Shown: piece after piece, positions 18,406 through 27,574 of the stretch
Position numbering within the stretch: the stretch's first letter is position 1
How the letters are laid out: each line of letters opens with the position of its first letter
Assembly: GCA_035308365.1 (NCBI GenBank)
Contig: DATGGU010000105.1
Location: forward strand, 1 to 64,000
DNA length: 64,000 bases
From: PALSA-505 sp035308365
Lineage (GTDB): Bacteria; Actinomycetota; Actinomycetes; Streptosporangiales; Streptosporangiaceae
Direction: 5' to 3'
Position numbers and translations under genes: made by a program
The notes under the pieces: generated by a model
What the model saw: the letters and a program-made list of their open reading frames with translations, nothing else
What the model was told of the DNA's origin: nothing
Databases searched by the model: none

Positions 18406-18522
18406 TTGGTCAGGTTCGGCATGCTCAGGGGTGGTCGTTTGCCGGGGATCCAATGGGCAGCCACAGAGGGCAGCCACAGAGCGGAGTGTCACGTCTGAAG
18501 CCACCGGGTGGGAGGTGAGCGG

Positions 18523-19377
18523 GTGACGGGTGAGCACAGCCCGACGGTCAGGCGGCGGCGGCTGGCCTCTGAGCTGCGTTCGCTGCGCGAGTCAGCGAAG
18601 CTGACCTGCGAGGAGGTCGCTGAGCACCTGGAATGCTCCGCTTCGAAGATCAGCCGGGTGGAGACCGGCCGGGTGTCGGTGTCGCCCAGGGACGTCCGGG
18701 ACATGCTCGAACTGTACGGCGTCACCCCGGAGCGGCGGGACAGCCTCGTCCAGCTTGCCCGGGAGTCCCGGCAGAAGGGCTGGTGGCACGCCTACAGCGA
18801 CTCGATGCATCCGAGGTTCGCCACTTACGTCGGTTTCGAGGACGCGGCGGCGGAGATCCGGACCTATGAGGAGAACCTGGTCCCCGGGCTGCTGCAGACC
18901 GAGGACTACGCCCGCTGCGTGATCGCGGCCGGCAACATGACCGGCACGCAGGCCGAGGTGGAGCGCCGGGTAGCCCTGCGGATGGCCCGTCAGCCCAGGC
19001 TGACCGGCCTCAATCCGCCACAGATGTGGGCCGTCCTGGACGAGGCCGTGCTGCACCGCGCCGTCGGCGGCCGGGGCCTGATGCGGCTGCAGCTCGAGCA
19101 CCTGGCGGACGTCGCCGATCTGCCGAACGTAGCCGTTCAGGTGATCCCGTTCGCGGCCGGCGCCCACCCGGGCCAGGGCAAGCCGTTCGTCATCCTGGCC
19201 TTCCCCGAGCGCGCCGATCCCGACGTCGTCTATCTCGACGCGCTGACCAGCGCCCTCTATGTCGAGGACATCGAGGACATCGACCAGTACAACGTGCTGT
19301 TCAACCACCTGCGCGCCACCGCGCTGTCGTTCGACGAGTCCCAGGCCCTGATCACCTCGGTGGCCAAGGAACTGTAA
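18523..19377 (+). CDS. WhiJ-like XRE regulator with DUF5753 (locus 2)
   Basis: A 284-aa regulator with an HTH near residues 15–50 (RESAKLTCEEVAEHLECSAS, KISRVETGRVSV). The DUF5753 domain follows, with GWWHAYSDSM, PGLLQTEDYARCVI and MWAVLDEAVLHRAVGG. GTG at 18523 is preferred because GGAGG lies 7 bp upstream; an earlier in-frame GTG at 18508 lacks this. It is followed 72 bp later by its DUF397 partner. Unlike the other two loci, no HATPase gene is next to it. Confidence 0.92.
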   Translation: MTGEHSPTVRRRRLASELRSLRESAKLTCEEVAEHLECSASKISRVETGRVSVSPRDVRDMLELYGVTPERRDSLVQLARESRQKGWWHAYSDSMHPRFATYVGFEDAAAEIRTYEENLVPGLLQTEDYARCVIAAGNMTGTQAEVERRVALRMARQPRLTGLNPPQMWAVLDEAVLHRAVGGRGLMRLQLEHLADVADLPNVAVQVIPFAAGAHPGQGKPFVILAFPERADPDVVYLDALTSALYVEDIEDIDQYNVLFNHLRATALSFDESQALITSVAKEL

Positions 19378-19449
19378 CCGTGCCAGACCAAGCCAGAACG
19401 ACATCTGCCCGCGAACAACCCATAGGTAACCGAACGGAGGATTGACGAT

Positions 19450-19665
19450 ATGCCCGCATTCGATCTTCCCCAAGCGCCCTGGCGCAAGAGCTCCTACAGC
19501 GGTGGCAGCGAGGGAGGCAGCAACTGCGTCGAGGTCGCCAGCTCTGACGGCTCGATCACGTTGCGCGACTCCAAGGATCCCGGCAACGGCGCGCTGGAGG
19601 TCAGCGCGCAGCGCTGGCACGCGTTCCTCACCGCGCTGAAGGGGGCCGGTTTCACGATCTATTGA
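19450..19665 (+). CDS. DUF397 domain protein (locus 2)
   Basis: A 71-aa DUF397 protein with APWRKSSYSGGSEGGSNCVE near residues 9–28 and LRDSKDPGNGALEVSAQRW near 39–57. ATG follows ACGGAGGATTGACGAT. It is the partner of the XRE gene upstream on the same strand. It is convergent with the helD-type gene; the 128-bp gap between them holds an imperfect inverted repeat (19709–19721 with 19781–19795) that may help end transcription. Confidence 0.9.
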   Translation: MPAFDLPQAPWRKSSYSGGSEGGSNCVEVASSDGSITLRDSKDPGNGALEVSAQRWHAFLTALKGAGFTIY

Positions 19666-19793
19666 ACGGGCGGGCGCCTCTGGCCCCGCTGGGACGGAGC
19701 GCTCCCCGGAACCCTTCAAAACTCACGGTCGCTGGCTGACTGTCGCAGGCCAGAACCTGGTTTCATGATCGTCTTGATGATTTTGAAAGGGTT

Positions 19794-21923
19794 TCAGCGC
19801 AGCGAGACGGGGAGCGGCTCGGCGTGCAGGACCGTCAGGCTGGACACCGCACGCGTCAGCGCGACGTACAGGCGGTGCGGGCCACGGCTGCCCCTCGCTG
19901 TGATTCTGGCTGGTTCGACCACGATGACGTGATCGAACTCCAGTCCCTTGGCCAGGCTGACCGGGACGATGGTCAGCCGCTGGTCGCCCTGCGCAGAGTC
20001 GAGCACGCCGTGCGCCAGGCTGGCCTTGGTGAGCGCCGCCGACAGGGCGGGCACCTGGTCATCCGCCGCGATGATCGCGATGGAACCGGGGCGCCCGCTG
20101 GCCTCGGCGCAGGTGGCGAGCAGCGTGCCGGTGAGATCGGCCGCGCTCACCGGCACGATGTTCAGTGAACCGGGGTCGTGCCGCAGCGATGACGCCCTGG
20201 TCAGGCTGGGCGCGATCTGGCCGAGCAGCCGGTTGGCGTAGTCGAGTATCTGCCTCGGCACGCGGTAGCCCACGTCGAGAACCCGCAGCTCGGCGTCCTC
20301 CTTGCCCAGGTGGGCGAGCAGTTCGGGCCAGCTCTCCGTGGCGCAGGGAGCGGTGCCCTGGGCGAGGTCACCGAGCACGGTCGCCGAGCCGGTCTCGCAC
20401 CGGCGGGCCACGGCACGGCATTCCATCGGCGAGAGATCCTGAGCCTCGTCCACCACCACGTGGGCCACGCTGGCGGTCCGCTCGATCATGTCGGCGGCCT
20501 CGTCGATCAGCACCAGGTCGGCCGCTGACCAGCGGGCCGACCCGGGGCCACGGCCCGCTCTGCCCGTGTCCCAGCGGATCGCCCGCTGCTCGGCCTCGTC
20601 CAGCAGGCCACCGGCCGCCCTGGCCAGCTCGCCGGCGTCGGTGAGCAGCCGGTACACCAGCCGGATGGGATCCACGCTGGGCCAGATGGCGTCCACCGCG
20701 GCCCGCACCTGCCGGGTCCGCCGGACCGCGTCGTGCGTCCGGTCGTCGCAGCTCTCCCCCGCCGCCTCCATCTTGGTCAGGATCACGTGCGCGATCCGGT
20801 GCGCCAGCATCTCCCGGCCGGCCCCGTACCTGACCCCCCGCTCCCGCAGCTCGCCGGTCAGCGTGGCCAGCTCATAGGCCGGAACCCGCCAGCGGCGCGA
20901 CCCGCGGGGCAGCATGATCGCCTCGGCCGGCTCGGCCAGGTGCGCCCACAGCGCGCGGCGCAGCACCGGCACCATCCGCGCGTCACCCTTGACCCGGGCG
21001 GCATCTTCTTCGTCCTGCGCGCGCACCCGCAGCCCCTGCCGGGAGGCGACCAGCTCGGCCATGGTGACCTGGGTGACATCCGTCTCACCGAGCGCGGGGA
21101 GCACGTTGCGGATGTAGGAGAGGAAGGCGCGGTTCGGCCCGATGACCAGCACCCCGCGACGGCCCATCCGCTCCCGGTAGGCATACAGCAGGTAGGCGAT
21201 CCGGTGCAGCCCGACCGCGGTCTTGCCGGTGCCCGGCGCTCCCTGCACGCAGATGGTCTGATCGGCGTCCGCGCGGACGATATCGTCCTGGTCGGGCTGG
21301 ATCGTGGCGACGATGTCACGCATCGGCCCGGACCTGGGCCGCTCGATCTCCTCGATCATGATCCGGCTAACCGGGCCAGGATCGTCCCGGGGGCCTCCGA
21401 ACCGCTCGTCCTCGTAGGCGGTCAGCTCGCCGCCGGCGAACCCGAACCGCCGCCGCAGCTCCAGCCCCATCGGCTCGGCCTGGCTGGCCCGGTAGAACGG
21501 CCTGGACATGGGTGCCCGCCAGTCGATCACCACCGGGCGCCCGGCCGGGTCGTGCACGTGGCGGCGGCCGATATGGAACCGCTCCCCCGCCTGGCCGCCG
21601 GCGGCGTCTTCGCCGGGAGCGCCTTCGCCGGGAGCGTGCCGGTAGTCGAGCCGGCCGAAGAACAGCGGCGTGCCGGGCAGGTCGCGCAGCGCCTCGGCGC
21701 GGCGGTAGAGGTCGGCCTTCAGGTATTCCTCGGATACCCGGTCCCCGCCGAGCGCGCGCAGGGAGAGCACGTTCTCGCGCATCAGCCCGAGGAACGTGCG
21801 TGACCGGGCCAGGTGGGCCCGCTCAGCGGTGATCACGGGATCACCGGAGCCAGGTACGGGCCCAGTTTCGGATTCGGGGTCGGTTTCGGCTGGCTCCTGT
21901 TCTGTCCGGCTTGCGGCGGGCAT
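19794..21923 (-). CDS. HelD-family UvrD-like helicase / RNA polymerase recycling factor
   Basis: A 709-aa superfamily 1 helicase of the HelD type. An N-terminal coiled-coil part (AERAHLARSRTFLGLMRENV) precedes the helicase core: GAPGTGKTAVGLHR (Walker A, near residue 228), VVDEAQDLSPMECR (motif II, near residue 488), and VSLAKGLEFDHVIVVEPAR and YVALTRAVSSL near the end. HelD proteins pull stalled RNA polymerase from DNA, and some actinobacterial ones (HelR) protect it from rifamycins. Whether this copy does so cannot be told. A 10-bp inverted repeat lies just upstream. Confidence 0.9.
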   Translation of the reverse strand: MPAASRTEQEPAETDPESETGPVPGSGDPVITAERAHLARSRTFLGLMRENVLSLRALGGDRVSEEYLKADLYRRAEALRDLPGTPLFFGRLDYRHAPGEGAPGEDAAGGQAGERFHIGRRHVHDPAGRPVVIDWRAPMSRPFYRASQAEPMGLELRRRFGFAGGELTAYEDERFGGPRDDPGPVSRIMIEEIERPRSGPMRDIVATIQPDQDDIVRADADQTICVQGAPGTGKTAVGLHRIAYLLYAYRERMGRRGVLVIGPNRAFLSYIRNVLPALGETDVTQVTMAELVASRQGLRVRAQDEEDAARVKGDARMVPVLRRALWAHLAEPAEAIMLPRGSRRWRVPAYELATLTGELRERGVRYGAGREMLAHRIAHVILTKMEAAGESCDDRTHDAVRRTRQVRAAVDAIWPSVDPIRLVYRLLTDAGELARAAGGLLDEAEQRAIRWDTGRAGRGPGSARWSAADLVLIDEAADMIERTASVAHVVVDEAQDLSPMECRAVARRCETGSATVLGDLAQGTAPCATESWPELLAHLGKEDAELRVLDVGYRVPRQILDYANRLLGQIAPSLTRASSLRHDPGSLNIVPVSAADLTGTLLATCAEASGRPGSIAIIAADDQVPALSAALTKASLAHGVLDSAQGDQRLTIVPVSLAKGLEFDHVIVVEPARITARGSRGPHRLYVALTRAVSSLTVLHAEPLPVSLR

Positions 21924-21950
21924 AGCTGATCTCCTCAGCGTGTGGGGAAA

Positions 21951-22002
21951 GGGCGGAAAAGTTTAACAACCGGCCGCCTGCCGGTCACCTGGTTTTCCGC
22001 CC
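21951..22002. promoter_or_regulatory. 10-bp inverted repeat upstream of the HelD-like gene
   Basis: GGGCGGAAAA (21951–21960) and TTTTCCGCCC (21993–22002) are perfect inverted arms separated by 32 bp. The near arm is 28 bp from the ATG at 21923. They could be an operator pair or a leader hairpin. The rest of the gap to 22175 shows no gene. Confidence 0.55.
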
Positions 22003-22175
22003 ATCAGGCCGGCCGCACGCCAAACGGGGAGCCGGGCCGGCCCCTCCCTACCAGGGAGGCCGCCATCCCCTGTCGCGGCTCCTGATATCGGCCCAATGCT
22101 CCCCGTGTTCACCGTACGAATTCATCACTCGGTCCACATCGACCGAATTATGTAGATCGGTGTGTACTTCCGTAC

Positions 22176-24674
22176 CTACCGGCCGCTGGCGCCTGGCGGA
22201 CTGGACCTGGCCTGCTTGCCGGCCACCCACGCCGCGAGCTGGGTGCGCGAGGTGAAGCCCAGTTTGGCCAGGATGTTGGCCACATGCCGGGCAGCCGTTG
22301 CCGGGCTGATGGACAGCTCATTCGCGATGCCCTTGTTACTGCGCCCGCGGGCCACCAGCGCCGCGATCTGGTCTTCCCGCGAGGTCAGCGAACTCGGCGG
22401 GGCGGCTGCCACCTGGTACGTTCCCGCCGCGGCCGATGCCGGGCCACCGCTGCCGGTGGGCATCTCGGGCGGCGGCGCGTCCAGGGCCAGCGCGATCGCA
22501 GCCTCACTGGTCAGGGTCAGTCCCCGCGCCCACAGCCGGGCGACGGCCGGCTCACCCAGCCGGCGGGCCGGCCCCAGATAGCGTTCGGCACGCGCGCCCG
22601 GGAGCGCCGAGAGCCCGGCAGTCTCCCGCAGCGCGGTCGTCGCGGCGGTCAGCTGCACGGCCAGCTCGGGCCTGTTCTCATGCACGGCCAGAGCGGCGAA
22701 CGCCTCCAGCCCGCGGGCCATGCCGATGCGCGACCCGATGGCCTGGCTGAGCCGCAGGCTCGCGGCCAGGTGCTGCCGGGCCAGCCCGGCCGCACCGAGG
22801 TCCAGGGCCACCCGGCCCAGGCCGGCCAGGCAGCGTGCGATCTCCGGCCGGCCGCCGATCTCCTGCAGGATCGGCAGCGCCTCGATGTAGTGGCCGTGTG
22901 CCTCACCCGGACGGCCACGGAGCCGGGCCAGGTCACCCAGGCCGAGCAGCGCCCGGGCGGCCCCCCATTGCTGGTCGATGCGCTGCATCACCGCGACCGA
23001 GGCGCCAGCCAGCTCGCGGGCCTCCCGGAACCGGCCGGCCCGGGCTGTGACCGCGGCCTGGGTGCCCAGCGCGTAACCCTCGTTCCACCCGTCCCCGGCG
23101 GCTTGCGCAACCGCCAGCGCCTGCGCCGCCCGGGTCCCCGCCTCATCCGCCCGCCGGGTATGCAGGGCGATTTCGGCCAGCAGGTTCAGCGCGGCCGCGG
23201 TCCAGAATTCTTCGCCCGCCGCGCGGCACAGGGTCAGCCCATCGACGGCAAGGGATTCGGCCAAGACCGGATCGCTGGACAGCGCGAGCTGCGCGCGGAC
23301 CACGGTGGCCGCGCCCCGGACCCCATCGGGTACGGCCCGCGTGTCCAGGGCCAGGAAGGAGTCCAGCCATTCGCCGCCTTCGGCGAAGCTGCCCAGCACG
23401 ATCCAGCAGGGGCTGATGGCGGCGCAGATCCGCAACCCCGCCTCCGCGTCGCGCTGAGCCAGGCACCACGTGAGCGCCGCGGATACGTTGCCTGCCTCGA
23501 CGTCATACCTGCGGAACACGTCGACCCTGGCGGGCCAGGAGGCCGGGACCCGCGCCATCCCGATGGCCAGGTTGTGCTCGGCGGTTTGCAGCACATAATC
23601 GCGGAGCGCGGCCCAGAATCCGGCCGACTCGCCGGCCTTGGCCAGGCAGTCCGCTCCGTACTCCCGGACCGTGTCAAGCATCCGGTAGCGCATCTGGCCC
23701 AGCACCGCCGGCTCGGGCACCACCAGCGACTTGTCGACCAAGGCGGCGATCAGGCCGAACACGTCCCCGGCCGGGATGTCATCGCCGGCGCATACCCGCT
23801 CAGCCATCTCCAGCGACCAGCCGGTGAAGACCGACAGGCGCCGGAACAGCACCCGCTCCGCTTGGGTGAGCAGGTCGTGGCTCCACTCGATCGCGGCCCG
23901 CAGGGTCTGCTGGCGGGGCGGAGCGGACCTGTCGCCCGCGGTCAGCAACTCGAACCGATCGCTCAGCCGGGCACTGATCTCCTGCACCGACAGCGCCCGG
24001 ACCCGTGCGGCCGCCAGTTCGATCGCCAGCGGCAGGCCATCCAGCGCCCGGCAGATCGAGCTAACAGCGTTGGCGTTGTCCAGGCCGACCGCGAACCCGG
24101 GAGATGATGCGGCAGCCCGGTCGGCGAACAGGCAGACGGCCTCGTACTGGTCTGTGCCCGCGGCCACCGGGTCGGCGCCCACCGGGGTCACCGACAGCGG
24201 CGGCACCTGCCAGATCGTCTCACCCGCCACCCGCAGCGGTTCCCGGCTGGTCATCAGCAGCCGCACGACGGGCGAGCCCGCCAGCAGCTGCCGGGCCAGC
24301 TGGGCGCACGCCTCGATCAGGTGCTCGCAGTTATCCAGGACCAGCAGGAGCCGGCGCGACCGCAGCGCGTCGGCGAGCGTATCGGCCAGCGGCCGGCCAG
24401 GTTCCTCGGCGACGCCGATGACCGCCGCTACCCGCGAGGTCACCAGGTCAGGCTGGCGCAGGTCAGCCAGCTCGACGAACCACACCCCGTCGGGAAACTC
24501 CGCCGCCACGCCGGCCAGAACCCGCACTGCCAGCCGGGTCTTTCCAATCCCCCCAGGCCCGCACAAGGTCAGCGCACGCGTGCCGCGCAACACCTTGGGC
24601 AGCTCGCCGAGCTCACGCTCCCGGCCGATGAACCGGTTCGGTTCCGCGGGCAGATGGGCCTTGATCTCGTTCAC
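22176..24674 (-). CDS. LuxR-family STAND ATPase transcription regulator
   Basis: An 832-aa signal-transduction ATPase. The N-terminal NB-ARC-like module has FIGRERELGEL and LCGPGGIGKTRLAVRV (Walker A, near residues 39–54), LLLVLDNCEHLI and GLPLAIELAAARVRAL. A TPR-like helical region fills about residues 400–740. The C-terminus is a LuxR HTH (SREDQIAALVARGRSNKGIA, ATAARHVANILAKLGF). Start GTG overlaps the stop of the ProA-like gene by 4 bp, so the two form an operon; the regulator may sense a metabolite of that enzyme. Confidence 0.92.
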   Translation of the reverse strand: MNEIKAHLPAEPNRFIGRERELGELPKVLRGTRALTLCGPGGIGKTRLAVRVLAGVAAEFPDGVWFVELADLRQPDLVTSRVAAVIGVAEEPGRPLADTLADALRSRRLLLVLDNCEHLIEACAQLARQLLAGSPVVRLLMTSREPLRVAGETIWQVPPLSVTPVGADPVAAGTDQYEAVCLFADRAAASSPGFAVGLDNANAVSSICRALDGLPLAIELAAARVRALSVQEISARLSDRFELLTAGDRSAPPRQQTLRAAIEWSHDLLTQAERVLFRRLSVFTGWSLEMAERVCAGDDIPAGDVFGLIAALVDKSLVVPEPAVLGQMRYRMLDTVREYGADCLAKAGESAGFWAALRDYVLQTAEHNLAIGMARVPASWPARVDVFRRYDVEAGNVSAALTWCLAQRDAEAGLRICAAISPCWIVLGSFAEGGEWLDSFLALDTRAVPDGVRGAATVVRAQLALSSDPVLAESLAVDGLTLCRAAGEEFWTAAALNLLAEIALHTRRADEAGTRAAQALAVAQAAGDGWNEGYALGTQAAVTARAGRFREARELAGASVAVMQRIDQQWGAARALLGLGDLARLRGRPGEAHGHYIEALPILQEIGGRPEIARCLAGLGRVALDLGAAGLARQHLAASLRLSQAIGSRIGMARGLEAFAALAVHENRPELAVQLTAATTALRETAGLSALPGARAERYLGPARRLGEPAVARLWARGLTLTSEAAIALALDAPPPEMPTGSGGPASAAAGTYQVAAAPPSSLTSREDQIAALVARGRSNKGIANELSISPATAARHVANILAKLGFTSRTQLAAWVAGKQARSSPPGASGR

Positions 24675-26005
24675 TTCATGTCCCTTGGGTCAGGATCGCA
24701 AGGCTCACCCACGACCTGAGCACAGGCAAATAATCTCAGAGAACCTAACGTGACGCCGGGAGTGACGACGTACTGGCGCAGGCAGAGGTCGGCGAAGGTG
24801 ACCGGGCCACGGGGACCGGGTACGTGGTCCACGTTGATACCGGTCTCGGGCACGCCGAGCAGCTTGAAGCCGTCCAGCAGGCGGGAGCTCGCGTTCCAGA
24901 ACGCGCCGGTGCCCCGGTAGGCGGCGAGGAACGCCGTGGCCGCGGCGGCATCCGAGGTCACGATGCCGGCGGCAAGCCCGGAGGTGTGCTCGTTCGCGGT
25001 GGCGGCCGCGGCGGCGGCATCCGGCACCGGGGCGACGGTCACGGTGGCCTCCCGGCCGGGCTGCAGCGCCCACTCGTGGCCGAGCGGGTGGCCGTGCGGC
25101 GGCAGCGACGCGCTGACATCCGCCTTGGCCAGCGCCGCCAGGGCGACCGGGAGCAGTTCGTCCCAGACGGCGGAGCAGATGAGCAGCAGGTTCAGCCGGT
25201 TGCAGACGCCCAGCCGGTCCAGGCTCTCGGTAATCAGGCGGCTGGCCTGGGCGGGCTCGGCGGCGCGGTCGAGGTAGAGCACGCCGCCGCCGTCGGCGTG
25301 CGCCAGCGTTCGCACGCCGGCCCGGGCCGCCTCGGCGGCGAGCGCCCGCGTGCTCTCCCCGCTGCCGCGCAGGATGACCAGCGGGATCAGGGCCGGCTGG
25401 CGGACGAGCTCGGTGGCCGCGTCCCGGCTTGGGGTCCGGATGAGCTGCAGCGCTCCGCGGCCGATGCCTGCCGCCTCCAGTGCCGGGGCGATCGCCTGAT
25501 CGAACAGGGCGGTGGCCGAGGCGAGCGCGGCGGCGCCGGTGCGCAGCACGCCGGCATTGCGCGACTTGAGCAGTTGCGACGCGATATCCACCGTGACCGC
25601 GGGGCGCGCCTCGAAGTTCGCGCCCACCACGCCGATGGGAACGCGCCGCTCCCGCAGGCGCAGCCCGTCCGGCAGGGTGCGGAGCTCCGTGCCGCCGGGT
25701 GGGAACGGCACCCCGGCGAGCAGTTCGAGCTGCCGGGCGGTGGCCGCCAGCCTGCCCTCATCCAGGCGGAGCCGGTCCAGCAGGCCGCGGCCGAGGCCAT
25801 CGGCCGTCCCCCGTTCCATGTCGGCGGTGTTGGCGTCGAGGATGGCGGGAGCACGCTCGGTGAGCAGGGCGGCCATCCGGCGGAGTGCGGCGTCGATGGC
25901 CGCGCCGGACGCGGCGGCCAGCTCCCCGGCGGCCTGCCGGGCCGCCACGCCGCAGGAGACGACCTCCTGCCTGGCCCCCGCGGCATGGTGCACGTCAGCA
26001 GTCAT
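24671..26005 (-). CDS. Glutamate-5-semialdehyde dehydrogenase-like protein (ProA paralogue)
   Basis: A 444-aa aldehyde dehydrogenase-fold protein of the ProA type. ProA reduces gamma-glutamyl phosphate to glutamate semialdehyde in proline synthesis. It shows IGVVGANFEARPAVTVDIAS near residues 122–141, LKSRNAGVLRTG, and GVCNRLNLLLI near residue 274 with the expected active-site Cys. NEHTSGLAAGIVT and NASSRLLDGFKLLGVPETGI are also ProA-like. No proB is near; instead it is translationally coupled to a LuxR-type regulator. It could be the only ProA or a diverged enzyme of a secondary pathway. Confidence 0.82.
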   Translation of the reverse strand: MTADVHHAAGARQEVVSCGVAARQAAGELAAASGAAIDAALRRMAALLTERAPAILDANTADMERGTADGLGRGLLDRLRLDEGRLAATARQLELLAGVPFPPGGTELRTLPDGLRLRERRVPIGVVGANFEARPAVTVDIASQLLKSRNAGVLRTGAAALASATALFDQAIAPALEAAGIGRGALQLIRTPSRDAATELVRQPALIPLVILRGSGESTRALAAEAARAGVRTLAHADGGGVLYLDRAAEPAQASRLITESLDRLGVCNRLNLLLICSAVWDELLPVALAALAKADVSASLPPHGHPLGHEWALQPGREATVTVAPVPDAAAAAATANEHTSGLAAGIVTSDAAAATAFLAAYRGTGAFWNASSRLLDGFKLLGVPETGINVDHVPGPRGPVTFADLCLRQYVVTPGVTLGSLRLFACAQVVGEPCDPDPRDMK

Positions 26006-26026
26006 GACGACGAGGGTAGTGCCAGC

Positions 26027-27037
26027 TCACCAGGTCCAGTAGAAGCCGACCACGGTTCTCTCGATGAACCTCATGTAGCGCTGCACCGAATACTGGCTGT
26101 CCATGGTGACCGGCTCCTGGCTGTGGATATCGCCCTCCATGCCATCCCACACCGCCCACCACACCTCCTTCGGCGGGCAATTCGGGTGGAATTCGACCCT
26201 TATGTCTACATTCTCCACCCGCCGCATCACCGCCCGCCGGTACTCACTTTTCCTGGCGTCAATCCGCTCGCCCAGATAGTGGTAGGTGTTCCAGTATTCC
26301 AGCGTCAGCGTCTCGCCCAGTGACAGTTCCTTCGCCAGCAAGATGTCGGTTGTGTAGACGCCGTTGCCGAGCTTATGGCGATAGCCCGACACCCCCTTGC
26401 AGCCCTGCCCCACCTCCAGCGTGAGGGCATCGGTGTCGTGCATGAATGGAACGCGGTCCAGGCCGTCCGCGGTCGCCTCGATCACCTTGAGCTCACGGGC
26501 CCGGGCGATCAGGCCCTCGGGGCCGACGCTGATGTGGTCGTGCAGGGACAGCGTCTGGTACCTGGGCGGCCCAAGAACGTCGGCGGCCTCGGCTGCTATC
26601 TCCGGCCGCATGGCCTTCGGGCCGGTCAGCACGCTGATCCGGGCCGACCCGGACCACAGCCGCCGCAGCCGTTCCGTCTCGGCCTCCGAGAAACCGAATG
26701 CCTCGGCAAAAAGCGCCAGCGTAGCCCGGCTCAGCATCCGCCCCGATATTGCCCGCAGCACCGTGTCCTTGAGCTGGCGGGGCAGCAGTTCGGTATCGCC
26801 TTCGGCCCGCGGATGACTCCACCGGTAGCGGGCGAGCACCTCGGCAACCGCCAGCTGATTTACCTGACCGGGACGGCTGCGTTCGGCATACTGCTCCCAT
26901 CGCCGACGGTAACGGCCCGGCCGCAGCAACAGTTCGCGCAGATATGCTGCAGCGGCCTGACGATAAGCATCCTGCGCTGCTTCGGTCACGGAATGGTATT
27001 GCCCTGCCTGTGCGACTTTAATGCGAACTACGGCCAT
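26027..27037 (-). CDS. Unknown protein, 336 aa, possible regulator
   Basis: I do not recognise this family. The N-terminal 115 residues are helical with AAAAYLRELLLRPGRYRRRW, LPRQLKDTVLRAISGRMLSR and LFAEAFGFSEAETERLRRLW, which looks like a regulator-type helix bundle. The C-terminal part (from LSLHDHISVGPEG) is beta-rich, with NGVYTTDILLAKELSLGETL and LEYWNTYHYLG, and ends in an aromatic-rich tail. ATG 27037 faces the TPR gene at 27094 with a 56-bp gap. It ends 21 bp before the ProA-like start. Confidence 0.7.
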   Translation of the reverse strand: MAVVRIKVAQAGQYHSVTEAAQDAYRQAAAAYLRELLLRPGRYRRRWEQYAERSRPGQVNQLAVAEVLARYRWSHPRAEGDTELLPRQLKDTVLRAISGRMLSRATLALFAEAFGFSEAETERLRRLWSGSARISVLTGPKAMRPEIAAEAADVLGPPRYQTLSLHDHISVGPEGLIARARELKVIEATADGLDRVPFMHDTDALTLEVGQGCKGVSGYRHKLGNGVYTTDILLAKELSLGETLTLEYWNTYHYLGERIDARKSEYRRAVMRRVENVDIRVEFHPNCPPKEVWWAVWDGMEGDIHSQEPVTMDSQYSVQRYMRFIERTVVGFYWTW

Positions 27038-27093
27038 TATGCTACGGCCTCAAGTCTCGGTCTGGGGGCAGACTCGAACGGCGGGAGGGGGAC

Positions 27094-27432
27094 GTGATCA
27101 TGGACGATCGCGTCGGCGTGCCCAGGCAGGAGCTCGGCGAAGCCTATTTCCTTGACCTGCTGGGAGATGCTTACAACGGGCTCGGCCGCTACGACGAGGC
27201 CATTGTGGCGCTATCGGGGGCGGCCATGGCTTTCAGTCAGCACGGCGCCCAGTGCGCGCACGCCGTATGCCTGTTCAAAATCGCGCAGAGCCACCTTGCG
27301 ATGGCGCACAGCGATCAGGCGATCGGGTACCTGGAACAGTGCCTGCCGATCTTCCAGGATCTGCACCTGCCCGACCATGAGGCGCAGGCCCTGCGCGCCC
27401 TCGACAGCTGCCGTGCGGCCCTCGCAAGTTGA
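27094..27432 (+). CDS. Short TPR-repeat protein, possible remnant
   Basis: A 112-aa protein made of about two and a half tetratricopeptide repeats: LLGDAYNGLGRYDEAIVALS (near residues 21–40), CLFKIAQSHLAMAHSDQAIG and YLEQCLPIFQDL. Such repeats normally end larger SARP/NB-ARC-type regulators, so this may be a stand-alone adaptor or a truncated relic. It starts at GTG 27094 after CGGGAGGGGGAC. It is divergent from the unknown gene at 26027–27037, suggesting paired function. Confidence 0.6.
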   Translation: MIMDDRVGVPRQELGEAYFLDLLGDAYNGLGRYDEAIVALSGAAMAFSQHGAQCAHAVCLFKIAQSHLAMAHSDQAIGYLEQCLPIFQDLHLPDHEAQALRALDSCRAALAS

Positions 27433-27574
27433 CCAGCCCGTAGGCAAGCGAAGGTGGAGCCCAGCCGGTATAGGTAAAACGGCCGTAGCCATGACTGTGC
27501 AGTCATGCAATTTCGCGATCAGGGCGCTGCCACCTGGCCAGCCGTGCCGGCAAACCGGCTTGGGGGAACTCGGC

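Noticed and set aside
24824..26323. 499-codon plus-strand frame opposite the ProA-like gene
   Set aside because: Mirror frame of a recognised dehydrogenase; composition is typical of a high-GC shadow.
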